A DNA stretch of 64,000 bases from Rhododendron vialii (lineage: Eukaryota; Streptophyta; Magnoliopsida; Ericales; Ericaceae): contig NC_080564.1 of assembly GCF_030253575.1 (NCBI RefSeq), forward strand, positions 26,764,561 to 26,828,560. Direction: 5' to 3'. Under the pieces are notes generated by a model. That model saw only the letters and a list, made by a program, of their open reading frames with translations. It searched no databases and was not told where the DNA came from. How positions within the stretch are numbered: position 1 is the first letter of the stretch; the number at the start of each line of letters is the position of its first letter. The position numbers and the translations under genes are program-made. Below, piece by piece: positions 48,042 to 57,982 of this stretch.

Positions 48042-49412
48042 GAGCATCCTCATTGTAATAAGCAAATGGGTGTGAATAAGCAAATTTAACAATGCTAAAA
48101 AAACATCACACATTAGGCCATCCACAGTGGCATAATCAAAAGCAAATTATTTTTAAAGTTAACAATATTGGGGTAAAAGATGGCTCACAATGGTATAATC
48201 AAACTTAACAACATTCTTAGAAATAATCAAATTTTGGGCTTTGGATAACCAAAACTAGCAACATTTTTCAATAATCAAAATTTGTGGATCTCACACCACA
48301 TAAATTAATTGGTTCTAAAATTTATGTACACGCGTGTTTCAAATGGTATTTTCTTCGCCAGCTCTATATCTCATTTTCTTCCGCCACAAACTCTTTCTTT
48401 TTCTTTTCCTCAAAAAGTGAAGTTCATATTTTTCAATTATTTACAATTCAACTCATTGTCACCGGATTAAGGTATTTCACTTTTTTTTCCGTTTTTATTT
48501 TATTCTTTTTCGTTCCTCTCCTTGTGGTTAAGTACATGAAAAACCTGCATTCTTTTACAAATTCAAGAACACATCTGTTTTTTTTATAAAAAAAAACATA
48601 ATGGAGGGAAGTGATCAATGGTGGAAAACATTTGTCGCCGCATTAAGGTATTTCACGTTTTTTTTTCCGTTTTTTTTTTCTTCTTTTTTCGTTCCTCTCC
48701 TTGTGGTTGAATACATAAAGAACCTTACATTGTTTTACAAATTCAAGAACACATCTGTTGTTTTTTTTTTGAGTACATGATTTTTTTTCCAAATTCATAA
48801 TATTAGGGAAGGAAGTCACCAATTTTTTTCCCAAAATTAAAGGAGAAAATCGATATATTTTTGCCAAAAAAAAAGTATAATGGAGGGAAATGATCAATAG
48901 TGGAAAACACAAGGGGAGAGAGAGTGAAATTGTAGTGTATCCCTTATTTTAGTTATGGACTAGAAGTGACCATTGTGGACCTCAACATTGTTAAGCTTAG
49001 CAACCTCTTAAATGAATAATCAAAAGCTGATGTGTCAACTTTTGGTTATCCATTTTTGGTTATGCCACTGTGGATGGCCTTATAATAAGCAAAGTTAAAA
49101 GTCTTTTAGCAAATAACCAAATTCCACCCATTCCATAACCAAACTTAACAACTTTTACTAATAACCAAAACTCAAAAACACCACACATTGGAATCGTCTC
49201 CATAATTTGGTGTGGTCGGGTGCGTGATTGGAACTCATTTGCGATTAGACAAATGTGCATTGTGTATTGTGGGGGATTTTTTGGTTAGAGATACAAAAAT
49301 AACCAATGTAGAGATAGAGATTGTTAAGTTTGATTATGAACTAAATAAATAATCAAATGCTGACGTGACGCATTTTGGTTATTGGTTTTGATTATTACCA
49401 TTGCGGATGCTC
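48042..49412. mobile_element. PIF/Harbinger-type MITE (GAGCATC family), outer
   Basis: Ends GAGCATCCTCATTGTAATAA and complement GAGCATCCGCAATGGTAATA, flanked by TTA (48039-48041 and 49413-49415). It is interrupted by a second member of the same family at 48116-49079, leaving about 400 bp of its own. Confidence 0.85.
48116..49079. mobile_element. PIF/Harbinger-type MITE (GGCCATC family), nested
   Basis: 964 bp with termini GGCCATCCACAGTGGCATAA and the perfect complement at the right end, flanked by TTA (48113-48115 and 49080-49082). Inside, a unit of about 120 bp (TTAAGGTATTTCAC..ACAAATTCAAGAACACATCT, shown in part) is repeated at about 48466 and 48642. Subterminal sequence matches the element at 17738. 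No coding. Confidence 0.85.
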
Positions 49413-49415
49413 TTA

Positions 49416-49646
49416 GCTTGATGCTTTGAAAAGAGGTCCGGTTTTTGTGAGTTTTCAGTGAGGGTGGTTGGGAGTTATATTTTTGTGGGGATTTGGGAGT
49501 CTTGGTTGGCTTTTTGCCAATCTTAGGTTGTTATTTCCTTTTTGGGTCTTAGCGGCATATAATTGTTAGTGTGAGGGGTTGCCTTTTTTTGGTTTTCTCT
49601 TTGCCGTTGTGATGATGTCTTATGCTTAGGATCCTTTTATGCTTTA
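49416..49646. other. Short spacer, nothing assigned
   Basis: No feature seen. Confidence 0.3.
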
Positions 49647-49847
49647 TTTGGATTGCTTTTTGAAAAAAAATTCTCAACTCAAAAAACACTCATTACCCTT
49701 ACTTTCAATCATTACTCACCCATATCTCCAACTATTATTCTCATTTCTCTATCTATCTCTCTTCAATCATTATCTCTACTTCTAATCATTACTCTCATTT
49801 CTCTCTCTACTTATAACCCTATAAAATTTCTCAAAAACTCATCCAAA
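49647..49847. mobile_element. Small MITE with TTA target duplication
   Basis: 201 bp, ends TTTGGATTGCTTTTTGA and complement TTTGGATGAGTTTTTGA, flanked by TTA (49644-49646 and 49848-49850). Interior is CATTA/CTCT-rich. Confidence 0.65.
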
Positions 49848-50199
49848 TTAATCTTTGTAATTTGTTTCTAAAGATTAATAATATTGTTTTTGTTGTTCCA
49901 AAGAAAAAAGAGAGTAGGGAAAAGAAATTTGGAAAGAACGTGTTATTTCTCATTTTTCCAAAAAAAATAAAAAAAAATGCTCAAAGGCACACTGTATACC
50001 TATTTTCATTTTCTTTGACAATGTTAAACTGTTATTAGTTTTTCTCTTTTTTCTCTGTGCTTTGTAATCTTTATTTATGATTAAAAGCGGAACCCCTTGG
50101 TGTGAAGCTACGGCCAAGTGAAAAAATAGATGGAACTACTAAAGAGAGAATTTATACATCTAGACCTTACACGACTTAAACATTCAATTTTCTCAAATA

Positions 50200-50618
50200 C
50201 TAATTTTCTTGCCACATTGATCAAAATTCTCGAGCCATGTAATTATGTGAACCATGGTCATCAATGGTAATTAATCTCGAGAAATGATAATATCAAAACT
50301 GTTTTTATTAGTGCCAAAACTCTGGTGCATAAAAAGCTTGTACCATATGCAATGTACAGTTCTTTTATGCATTGGAGTTTTGGTACAAACAAAAATAGTT
50401 TTGACATTATCACTATTCTTAATCTCATCACTATCCTTAATTTAACCAAAGGAGATCCAAACAGCAAATTCGAGACATCTATCTAGTGAACATTGAATTG
50501 AACCCACCATTTGCCAAAGAACTGTTAAGAAGCCATCTCCAAACTAAAAAGTGCCGTTAAAATCAGCTGGGAGCGACTGAAATAACGAGTAGCCGAAGAC
50601 TTGGACTTTGGTGTTTGA
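50200..50618 (+). promoter_or_regulatory. Orphan promoter-like block of the ankyrin-PGG family
   Basis: Matches the block at 31229-31400 upstream of copy D (CTTGCCACATTGATCAAA, CTCGAGCCATGT, GGAGATCCA) and, at its end, AATAACGAGTAGCCGAAGAC matches 53366-53400 upstream of copy E. It is cut at 50618 by an LTR element, after which a different part of the gene follows. It no longer sits directly before a complete gene. Confidence 0.6.
50279..50418. mobile_element. hAT-type MITE in the orphan promoter block
   Basis: 140 bp foldback (arms share GATAATATCAAAACT/GATAATGTCAAAACT) with an 8 bp duplication TTAATCTC at 50271-50278 and 50419-50426. Absent from the copy D block. Confidence 0.7.
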
Positions 50619-52687
50619 TGTAAGCCAATAATTTACAAATATAGGAATTTCAATTTATTATTTTGAAAAAATATTTTATTAAAAAAATTAGAATATTTTA
50701 TTTCAATATTTTGCTAGGAATCTTCGAATTAGGAAAATACGTATCCTAGAGTAATTAGTTTCCTAATTCTCTAGTAGATTTAGTTTCCTTTTAATTTTTG
50801 CTTGGTCACAAAGAATTGTTAGTTTCTAATTTTATTGTTTCCTTGTTTTTATTTCCTAGTGTGCAGGGTTTCTTCTGTTATAAATTAAGTTGTAAGCCTT
50901 AAGGTAAATCAGTTGTTTATGATTGATTAATGAAAATTTGAGAAGTTTTCTTATAATTATGTGTTCGTAGAGAAAGTACTTCTAGTTCATATTTGTTCGT
51001 GATTGTCCTTATTGCGCGTTTCTTCTCTTTTCAACACGTTTCTCTGCATCAGTTGGTATCAGAGTTTGTGCTCGATTACGGATCATGGCACGACAAGTTC
51101 GGTATAGTCGTTATGTTGTTGCCGAAGATGTGTATGAACGAGGTAAAACTTCACGAGAAGCACAAATGGAGAAGAGATTTCAACAACTTGAGAGCAGCGG
51201 ATGGAGGAGGTGTTTGGAACGCTAACCGATCAGATTGTTGCCTTGTTTGTTTGTGGAAACCCGCCTCGCTCTCGTCTGGTTCAACCTTGGTTTCCGAAAG
51301 AGGAGGAGGTGTCGGATGACGTTTCTATTACCAAATCTTTGACTGATAACCATTAGTCGAGGGGGAGGACAAAGGTGGATGAATTAAGCTACCATTGAGT
51401 GGCCATTCACTTCAAAATCTATTCCAGATCCAATTGTGGATTAGAGTAAGCTGCCGATTTTTGACAAAAACCTTTCTTTTTTGGACAAAGTTGCCGATGA
51501 AGAGAAAGTCTTGCCAGTTCTAAAGTTACCTTCCGTGTTAATAATAGATTTCTCCCAAGATAATATTAGTTCTCTTGCTGAAAGAGGAATGAAGCACTTC
51601 ACATTAAAAACAAAAGCTGAAGCCAACTTATCATCATAGGTGATAATTCTCACCATAAGTGCACATGAACATGAAGAAAACCTCTTTTTTTGGCAACTTC
51701 AAAAATCAGGATCCTTTTTGGAAACCTTATGAAGACTTTTTAGGATCTTGTCCGTGGCTTTCGATTCTGGAGCATGATAGATTTTGTTCTCTGACAGGAA
51801 TTAATTTATTATTTTTAGAGTATTGTTTATAATTTTGACTTGGGAAAAAAAATTTGAAGTACAAAATTGATGCTGACAAGTTTCGACGAACTCAACATAT
51901 AAACTCGAGGACGAGTTTCATCAAGCCGGGGAGAACGATGCAAGCCAATAATTTATAAATATAGGAATTTCAATTTATTATTTTGAAACAATATTTTATT
52001 TTAAAAATTATAATATTTTATTTCAATATTTTGCTAGGAATCTTCGAATTAGGAAAAGAAGTATCCTAGAGTAATTAGTTTCCTAATTCTCTAATAAATT
52101 TAGTTTCCTTTTAATTTTTGCTTGGTCACAAAGAATTGTTAGTTTCTAATTTTATTGTTTCTGTTAGATTTGTTCGAGGATTCCAACCTAAAACCAATTG
52201 GAAATAGGAGGAGCCTCTAGATTTTATTTACCAAGATTGGGTAGCTTAAATGAGCGATGTGAGACAAATCTAACACTCCTCCTCACGTGCAGCTCGGATG
52301 CACGTGGAGGTGACAGACCAGGAGCTGAGTGATTGAGTCGGACGACAGAGATGACAGAGACTTTGCCACAAGAGGTGAGGCCACCCAAGACCTAGTTCTG
52401 ATACCATATTAGATTTACTAATGTGTAGGGTTACTGCACCTATTGCTAATTGATTTTAGATTAGAACCCTTCAAGAAATCTAACAGTTTTCTTGTTTTTA
52501 GTATTTCCTAGTGTGTAGGGTTTGTGCTATTATAAAATAAGTTGTAAGTCTTAGGGCAAATCAATTGATTAATGAAAATTTGAGAAGTTTTTTTATAAAT
52601 GTGTGTTCGTAGAGGAAGTAACTCAGTTCATATTTGTTTGTGATTATTCTTGTTACGCGTTTCTTTTTTTCAACACGCTTCTCAGCA
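50619..52687 (+). mobile_element. Small non-autonomous Gypsy-type LTR element
   Basis: LTRs 50619-51048 (430 bp) and 51939-52687 (the latter enlarged by a nested TRIM). Primer-binding site TTGGTATCAGAG at 51053-51064. The 890 bp interior contains a gag-like start near 51085 (MARQVRYSRYVVAEDVYERG) that soon loses frame, and ends with CTCGAGGACGAGTTT then a polypurine-like CCGGGGAGAA, as in Ty3/Gypsy elements. No pol. The flanks (TTTGA and CAGTG) do not form a target duplication. Confidence 0.75.
52162..52485 (-). mobile_element. TRIM retrotransposon nested in a 3' LTR
   Basis: 324 bp. Read on the minus strand: a short LTR of about 78 bp (TGTTAGATTTCTTGAAGG..), primer-binding site TGGTATCAGAAC (plus-strand 52395-52406), about 120 bp interior, polypurine GAGGAGGAG, then a second LTR of about 110 bp (TGTTAGATTTGTCTCAC..) ending AAATCTAACA. 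A 5 bp duplication flanks it (GTTTC at 52157-52161, GTTTT at 52486-52490); the intact LTR at 50619 reads straight through this site. Confidence 0.75.
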
Positions 52688-52689
52688 CA

Positions 52690-52800
52690 GTGCCTATCAA
52701 CAACAAAGAGTACTGGATGATCATCGCGTTAATGCCGATCAAGAACAAAAAAGAAGATCATCGCGTTATTGCCGATCGATAACAAAAATAGATTGCTTAT
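52690..52800 (+). pseudogene. Orphan fragment of ankyrin-PGG exon 1 (linker minisatellite)
   Basis: Matches the coding linker of copies C and E (ATCAACAACAAAGAGTACTG, GATGATCATCGCGTTAATGC) with degenerate repeats, then stops abruptly. No other exon sequence is attached. A short stretch at about 52860-52910 (AAAGGTGATAAGTTTCCTC) then repeats the family's leader, so pieces of more than one copy are juxtaposed here. Confidence 0.7.
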
Positions 52801-52978
52801 CACAACAAAAAAAAAAAAACACAAAAATAGATTTTGTTTTCAAAACGCGTTTCTTCTGGATCCTTTTTAAAGGTGATAAGTTTCCTCGATTTTCCTCCAC
52901 TCGTGCTTGACTAGAATAACGAGCCGCGTCAAAAATTTAAAAAAAAAATTACATACATACATATATATATATATATAT

Positions 52979-53343
52979 CGGGGCGGTTCCGGGGGAACCT
53001 AAAAAAATACCTCATGGTTTCCGATCAAATTTTGATGATCCGAGCCGCTCAATGTGATCAGAACGTGATTTTAAGGGTATCCGCGAGAAATTAGCAAAAA
53101 AAATGGCCGGAAATGGCTTGATCCGAACAGTTTCGAACAGTTTTTTATTGAACGGTTTAAATAAAAACTGCTCAAATCAAGCCTTTTCCGGTCATTTATT
53201 TGCTAATTTCTCGCGCGCGCCCTTAAAATCACATTCTGCACACATTGAACGGTTCGGATCTTAAAATTTTGATCAGAAACTATGAGATTAAGATTTATGG
53301 TGTTTTTTTAGGTGTTTTTTTGGGTGTCCCTTGAACCGTCCCG
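52979..53343. mobile_element. Foldback MITE, family shared with 15957 and 55440
   Basis: 365 bp inserted in a TA dinucleotide run. Ends CGGGGCGGTTCCGGGGGAAC and complement CGGGACGGTTCAAGGGACAC; the core GAGAAATTAGCAAAAAAAATG is shared with the other members. It lies about 240 bp upstream of the copy E start. Confidence 0.7.
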
Positions 53344-53583
53344 TATATATATAAAACAAAAAGTGACTAAAATAATGAGTAGCTAAGCGGAAGACAGAAG
53401 ACTTGGACTGTCTTTCTTTGTATAACTCGTATCCTTTTTGAAGGTGATAAGTTTCCTCCCCACCCACCGCACTCCATCTCGGCACCCCCCTTCACCGAAA
53501 AAAAAAAAACTTTCCTCCCCCTCATTGCGCTTTAGCATCACCTGTGTTCGGAACCATAACAGTTTGAGCTCGACTGGGCGCAA
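53344..53583 (+). promoter_or_regulatory. 5' flank and leader of copy E
   Basis: Contains the family upstream block (AATAATGAGTAGC, GACTTGGACTG), a TATA-like CTTTGTATAACTC near 53416, AGGTGATAAGTTTCCTCCCC and, next to the ATG, GACTGGGCGCAA as in copy C. Probable core promoter and 5' UTR; the upstream DNA has been replaced by transposons. Confidence 0.5.
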
Positions 53584-54264
53584 ATGGCACGGAGAATGAA
53601 GGCGGCTGCTGAAACAGGAGATATCAATGGCTTGTACGATTCAATTAAGGAGGACCCTAATGTTTTGGATAGTATAGATGCTATACCTTTCGTTGATACT
53701 CCTCTACATACAGCCGCCTCGGCAGGACATACTGATTTCGCTGTAGAAATCTTGAGATTGAAGCCATCATTTGGTAGGAAGCTGAACCCAGAAGGGCTAA
53801 GCTCCTTGCACCTGGCTTTGATAAATCACAAGTTTGATACGGTAAAACGACTCATAAAGTTGGACAAGGAGCTCATACGGGTCAAAGGAAAGCAAGGGGA
53901 GACTCCTTTGCATTTCATTGCCAGAAAAGAAGACATCAATGCCGATCAACAACAAAGAGTACTGGATGATCATCACGTTAATGCCGATCAACAACAAAAT
54001 GTACTGGATCAACAACAAAGAGAACTGGATGATCATCGGGTTAATACTTTGGCAGATTTCCTATTTGCTTGTCCGAATTCAATTGACGACCTGACAAATC
54101 AAGATGAGACTGCTCTGCATATCGCCGTGAAAACCAAGAATAAAAGTGCTGTAGAAATCATATTGGGACTTATTCGTAGGATTAACAAGAAAAGATTGGT
54201 GGCCAACAAAGATGACAAAGGGAACACTGCTTTGCATTTAGCGGTGAAAAATTCGCAGCTCGAG
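53584..54264 (+). CDS. Ankyrin-PGG (BDA1-like) protein, copy E, exon 1
   Basis: First exon of an intact gene; with exon 2 (56008-56856) it encodes 509 aa. This exon gives residues 1-227 from the ATG at 53584 ([16 protein letters not shown]). Ankyrin repeats: [15 protein letters not shown] (39-64), [13 protein letters not shown] (73-97), TPLHFIA (107-113), [14 protein letters not shown] (176-200), [12 protein letters not shown] (215 on, completed in exon 2). A three-unit DQQQ/LDDH linker spans residues 121-153, longer than the two-unit linker of copy C. The donor GT at 54265 follows GAG in phase 0. All consensus TPLH/TALH motifs are kept. Ankyrin repeats make a protein-binding solenoid; for the family a cytoplasmic signalling role at a membrane is known, its partner here is not. 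Confidence 0.9.
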
Positions 54265-54323
54265 GTATGGGGTCTATCCCTCTTGATTGCACTCTTTTGA
54301 TTATACATGACCTTAAAATGCTA

Positions 54324-54538
54324 CTCCCTCCGTCCCTAAATAAGTGTCCGGCGCGCAAAATTAGGCCTTCAAAAAGATGCATTTGTTTTGTTAAAAAAAT
54401 CAATTTTTTTTTACAAATTAATAGATAGCAATGAGTTCTATTAGATTGTGAAAAAAAATTAAATTTTTAAATAAAAAATATGCATATTTTGTAAAGCCTA
54501 GTTTTGCGCGCCGGACACTTATTTAGGGACGGAGGGAG
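54324..54538. mobile_element. Stowaway MITE in the copy E intron
   Basis: 215 bp, ends CTCCCTCCGTCCCTAAATAA and its complement, flanked by TA (54322-54323 and 54539-54540). The inverted match extends to GTGTCCGGCGCGCAAAA on both arms, so it is well preserved. Confidence 0.9.
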
Positions 54539-54545
54539 TATCAAG

Positions 54546-55276
54546 CAGTGGCGATCGACTCCAAGATTTTATAAGTATGGAGTCATTTACGACAAAATTG
54601 AAAGTTGAGATGTTTCCTTTAAGTTCAAGAGTCGAGAAAGTCGTTCAAATTGATATGACTTTTTTTTGCATAATTTCTTGAATAGGACTAACAAAGATGA
54701 ATTTTGCATTATGACTGATTTCTATTCAAAATTGTATCCATGTTTTTTACCTCAATAAAACAAACCAACGCTAAAAAATCATTTAAGAGCCTCTCCTACC
54801 CTTGCCATTTCAAAACTCAAATTCAAGTAAAAACCCATGAAAACTCATTCCAACCCGTGTCTCAAATTTATAGTCAATGAATGTTGCTTAAATCAATACA
54901 CGGTACTATAAGAACGAATCTAGGGACCTGCAGTGCATGGGTGTACTACAGAGGGGTAGTGCAACATTCCACCCGTCCATTCAACATTTAATGTCCTCTT
55001 TATTAACCAGATTGTAATTTGAGTCCAACTATTACATCACTTATATATACCTAAATAAAACTTTTAGAGAGAGAGACAAGCACGGCAGAAAATTGGTGTT
55101 TGGTTTTCGTAATGGGATAATTATCAAGTGTTTTGCATCCTACATTAATGGTGTCAAGCAATATTTTGATGGGGTCATTTTCTATCTACTCCAAAATTAT
55201 ACTCCAACAGCAGGAGATTTTTTTCCCCCCATGGGTTTAGGCGACCCCTTATATATTGAACGTAGCGGCGCCACTG
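54546..55276. mobile_element. hAT-type non-autonomous element in the copy E intron
   Basis: 731 bp with ends CAGTGGCGATCGAC and complement CAGTGGCGCCGCTAC, absent from the introns of B and C. Left flank ends CTA(Stowaway)TCAAG and right flank begins CTTTCTAAG; the target in copy C reads CTATCAAG, so an 8 bp duplication is likely, later split by the Stowaway. No transposase. Confidence 0.65.
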
Positions 55277-55439
55277 CTTTCTAAGTTTGCAAGAATGGAA
55301 TTTTATGTGCCTTATAATATGTATACAAGAACGGCTGGTAGTTTTGGAGAAATTTTCTCAGGAAAATACGAAATGGGAATTTACATGTGCATGGTTGTGA
55401 GTGAGTAGAAAGACACTGTTAACATGGTAATGGTATAAT

Positions 55440-55799
55440 CAGTCCGGATCCAATGAGGTCCCTTAAAGCCTTACGGTGAGGGACTCCCCTTTTCCAATCG
55501 AATTGCGACGATCCGAGCCGCTCAAAGTGTACAGAATGTGATTTTAAGGGTACCCGCGAGAAATCAGCAAAAAAAATGATAGGGAAGGGTTTGATTCGAG
55601 CAGTTTTTTACTGAACCGTTCAATAAAAAATTGTTCGGATCAAGCCCTTCCCAATCTTTTTTTTTGCTGATTTCTCGCGGGTACCCTTAAAATCACGTTC
55701 TGATCACTTTGAGCAGCTCGGATCGTCGCAATTCGATCGGAAAAGGGGAGTCCCACACTGTAGCACGTACCGTGCGGGATCCCTCATTGGATCCGGACT
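55440..55799. mobile_element. Foldback MITE with an 11 bp target duplication, copy E intron
   Basis: 360 bp with ends AGTCCGGATCCAATGAGG and its complement. AATGGTATAAT occurs on both sides (55429-55439 and 55800-55810) but once in copy B. Long duplication suggests a Mutator-type transposase. Core shared with 15957 and 52979. Confidence 0.75.
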
Positions 55800-56007
55800 A
55801 ATGGTATAATAGTCTATCTGTATTTGTGTTTAACAGAGTTAAGCACTTTACTTCATTGCCCAGGCTTCCAAATCTGTACAAAGTAAATTTCATTATTATG
55901 TTAATAAGTTAACTCCATCGCTTAGGGCTTCCAAATCTATAAAAAATAAATAAAATAAAAAATCATTACCTTAATAAATTGCTGATTTGTTTGTGTGCCT
56001 TGTGCAG

Positions 56008-56856
56008 CTGGTGAAGTTATTAGTTAAAGAGTCCTTTGCGGACAGAAACGCAAAGAATTCAGAGACACAGACTGCACTGGACATCGCTTTGCTACTTGAG
56101 CAGAGTGATGAAGCCAGATCGATTGTGAATACTTTACGCCGTGCAGGAGCTTTAGGAAGTTCATCCTCTGCTACTAATGACTATAGTCTTGCTAAATTTT
56201 TAAATTCGCCTGCGGGATGTTTCGAAGTAGTCTATAAACTTAAGTTTTTTATGGATAGAGAAGTGCCAATGGAGCTGGGTACTATTGGACTGGTGGTAGC
56301 TGTGCTAATTGCAACGGCGACCTTCACAGCTATACTTAGCCCCCCTGGAGGGATAGGCGGTGGCGGCAACGACCTTCTTTCAAATGGCGGTAATGTCAAC
56401 GCCACAGTTTCATCCACCAACAACCTATTTGGTGCTAACACCAGTTTTATTAACGCCACCTTATCCATTCCCACTGACAATCCTGCAGATACTTATGGAT
56501 CTGCCTTCCTCTATTTTTATGTATTGAACACATGTGCCTTTGTTCTCTCGATGGCGGTGATAATGTTTGTCCTCCCAATATCGAATAACTTATTTGCTCT
56601 ACTGCATGGCGCTCTTTTATTTATGATGATAGCCTATGGGTGTTCATTTCGCCTCATATCACCATTTCATGGTTACTCTGAGATATTTTTTAACGTATCC
56701 TATCTTTGTGCGATTCTGGTTTATTTCTGCAATTTTATGGCGAATGCAATTGGAGTTGTCGACAACAGGACGAGGAGTCGTATCCTCTTCGCGTCAGAGC
56801 TTCAAAAGAAACGCCTTATGATGCTAAAACGTTTGTTGGACAATATGGAGGAGTGA
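56008..56856 (+). CDS. Ankyrin-PGG (BDA1-like) protein, copy E, exon 2
   Basis: Residues 228-509. Finishes one ankyrin repeat (LVKLLVKESFAD) and adds TALDIALLLEQSDEA with RRAGA (about 250-276). The PGG domain opens at about residue 317 (GTIGLVVAVLIATATFTAI) with SPPGG at 339-343. A loop of about 50 residues, rich in Gly/Asn/Ser and with three NxS/T sites (NATV, NTSF, NATL), separates helix 1 from helix 2 (LNTCAFVLSMAVIMFVLP, about 400-417); helices 3 and 4 lie at about 421-445 and 453-476. The C-tail is basic (NRTRSR, KKRLMMLKRLL). TGA at 56854-56856. This resembles the four-pass PGG region of ACD6-type proteins; the N-glycosylation sites suggest that the first loop is outside the cytosol. 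Nearest relative in the window is the dead copy A. Confidence 0.9.
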   Translation: MVKLLVKESFADRNAKNSETQTALDIALLLEQSDEARSIVNTLRRAGALGSSSSATNDYSLAKFLNSPAGCFEVVYKLKFFMDREVPMELGTIGLVVAVLIATATFTAILSPPGGIGGGGNDLLSNGGNVNATVSSTNNLFGANTSFINATLSIPTDNPADTYGSAFLYFYVLNTCAFVLSMAVIMFVLPISNNLFALLHGALLFMMIAYGCSFRLISPFHGYSEIFFNVSYLCAILVYFCNFMANAIGVVDNRTRSRILFASELQKKRLMMLKRLLDNMEE

Positions 56857-57340
56857 TATCGGTCCTAAACCAGATGCGGGCGATGCGGCAGTACTTTGCC
56901 CAACATAACATTGGCAAGTGTGAGAGCTAGCTAGGTTGTCATTGTACGTGTGTGTGGTTAATTTTGAAATTTGTTTTTCACCTTTTAAGTCATGTGTAGT
57001 AGTTTAATGTATTTAATGTTGTTTTTCACCTTTATTTATTCTATCTATCTGTAATTAATGCAAGCTTGCTTTGTTTTGATGTACTCCTATTGGATTGGAG
57101 TACTAGAGGAATAAACTAGTATTTTTCTTCTCTCGCTCCTCTTCTCACTTCCAAATCTGTAGCCAATTAACATGCATGCGTGGTACTAGAACTTCTTCTT
57201 GTTTTTCTTTTTTATATTTGGCAAAATGAAAGGATTTTATTCATCTGATCGAATCGAATGGCTGTAAAGCATGATCAGAAAGAGAAATAACCGGCCGTGA
57301 GGGCAGATTGGAAGTCCATGAATGCTCGATTGGATGCAGT
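56857..57340. other. 3' flank of copy E
   Basis: Matches the copy A 3' flank (AACATAACATTGGCAAGTGT, CATGCATGCGTGGTACTAGA). Probable 3' UTR then downstream DNA; no coding. Confidence 0.6.
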
Positions 57341-57982
57341 ATGAGTTTTTGGTGTATTATTTATGAAAGAGGATAAGATAGTAAGGGGTAAAGTATTAGT
57401 TAAGAATTGAAGGTCCATATTGATGTGATATTTATAGAGGGTGTATTAAAAAATAAATGGTTTGGATGATGTATTAGAAAAGAGGCTGTCCAATGACTTA
57501 TTTGCCCTTGTGCAATGCTAAAATTAGATTATTCATTTGATTAACTATATAATGACTTGGCCTCCAACTTTGATTAATTTTGTTCACAAATAATCAATAA
57601 TAATTTAGTTAATTAATATAATTATTTAATATATAAAAAATTCGTATATTATTGTTATTTTGTTTATCATGAAATGTAAAATGTTAAGTTTATTTTATAC
57701 CTTATTTTCTTTGTTGAATGGTGAGTATCCAAATTTCTTATTTTGAATGGTTAGTAAGCTTATTTTTTGTGTGGAATTGTTAGCATACCCAATTTTCTTC
57801 TTGTGAATGGTTAGTAAGCATTTTTTTTTTAATTGTTGGCCTATCTAATTTCATTTGTTGAATGTTTAGTTTTCGATTTCCTTATAAATAGGAGGCATGG
57901 CTCCATCCTTCATTCATTCCAAGTCCAAATTAATCCTTACAAAAAAAGAAGGTTAAATTTCATAATTTTTTTGATTTGTTCT
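57341..57982 (+). promoter_or_regulatory. Leader of the Harbinger-type Myb/SANT relic
   Basis: AT-rich; repeated GAATGGTTAGTAAGC-type units between about 57712 and 57870. A TATA box TTATAAATAGG at 57882-57892 lies about 100 bp before the ATG at 57983, a good spacing for a plant promoter. It may include the left end of the transposon, which I could not locate. Confidence 0.4.

Larger units (their letters stand above)
54265..56007 (+). other. Intron of copy E
   Basis: 1,743 bp, donor GTATGG and acceptor TGTGCAG. It retains the family intron backbone (TTTGCAAGAATGGAATTTTA, TTAATAAATTGCTGATTTG with the probable branch site) and holds three transposons. Confidence 0.85.

Noticed and set aside
50279-50418. 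MicroRNA precursor
   Set aside because: The hairpin has transposon-style target duplications and no evidence of a conserved mature strand.
50993-51319. 108-codon frame as a host gene
   Set aside because: It spans the LTR end, primer-binding site and gag start of a retroelement in the wrong frame.
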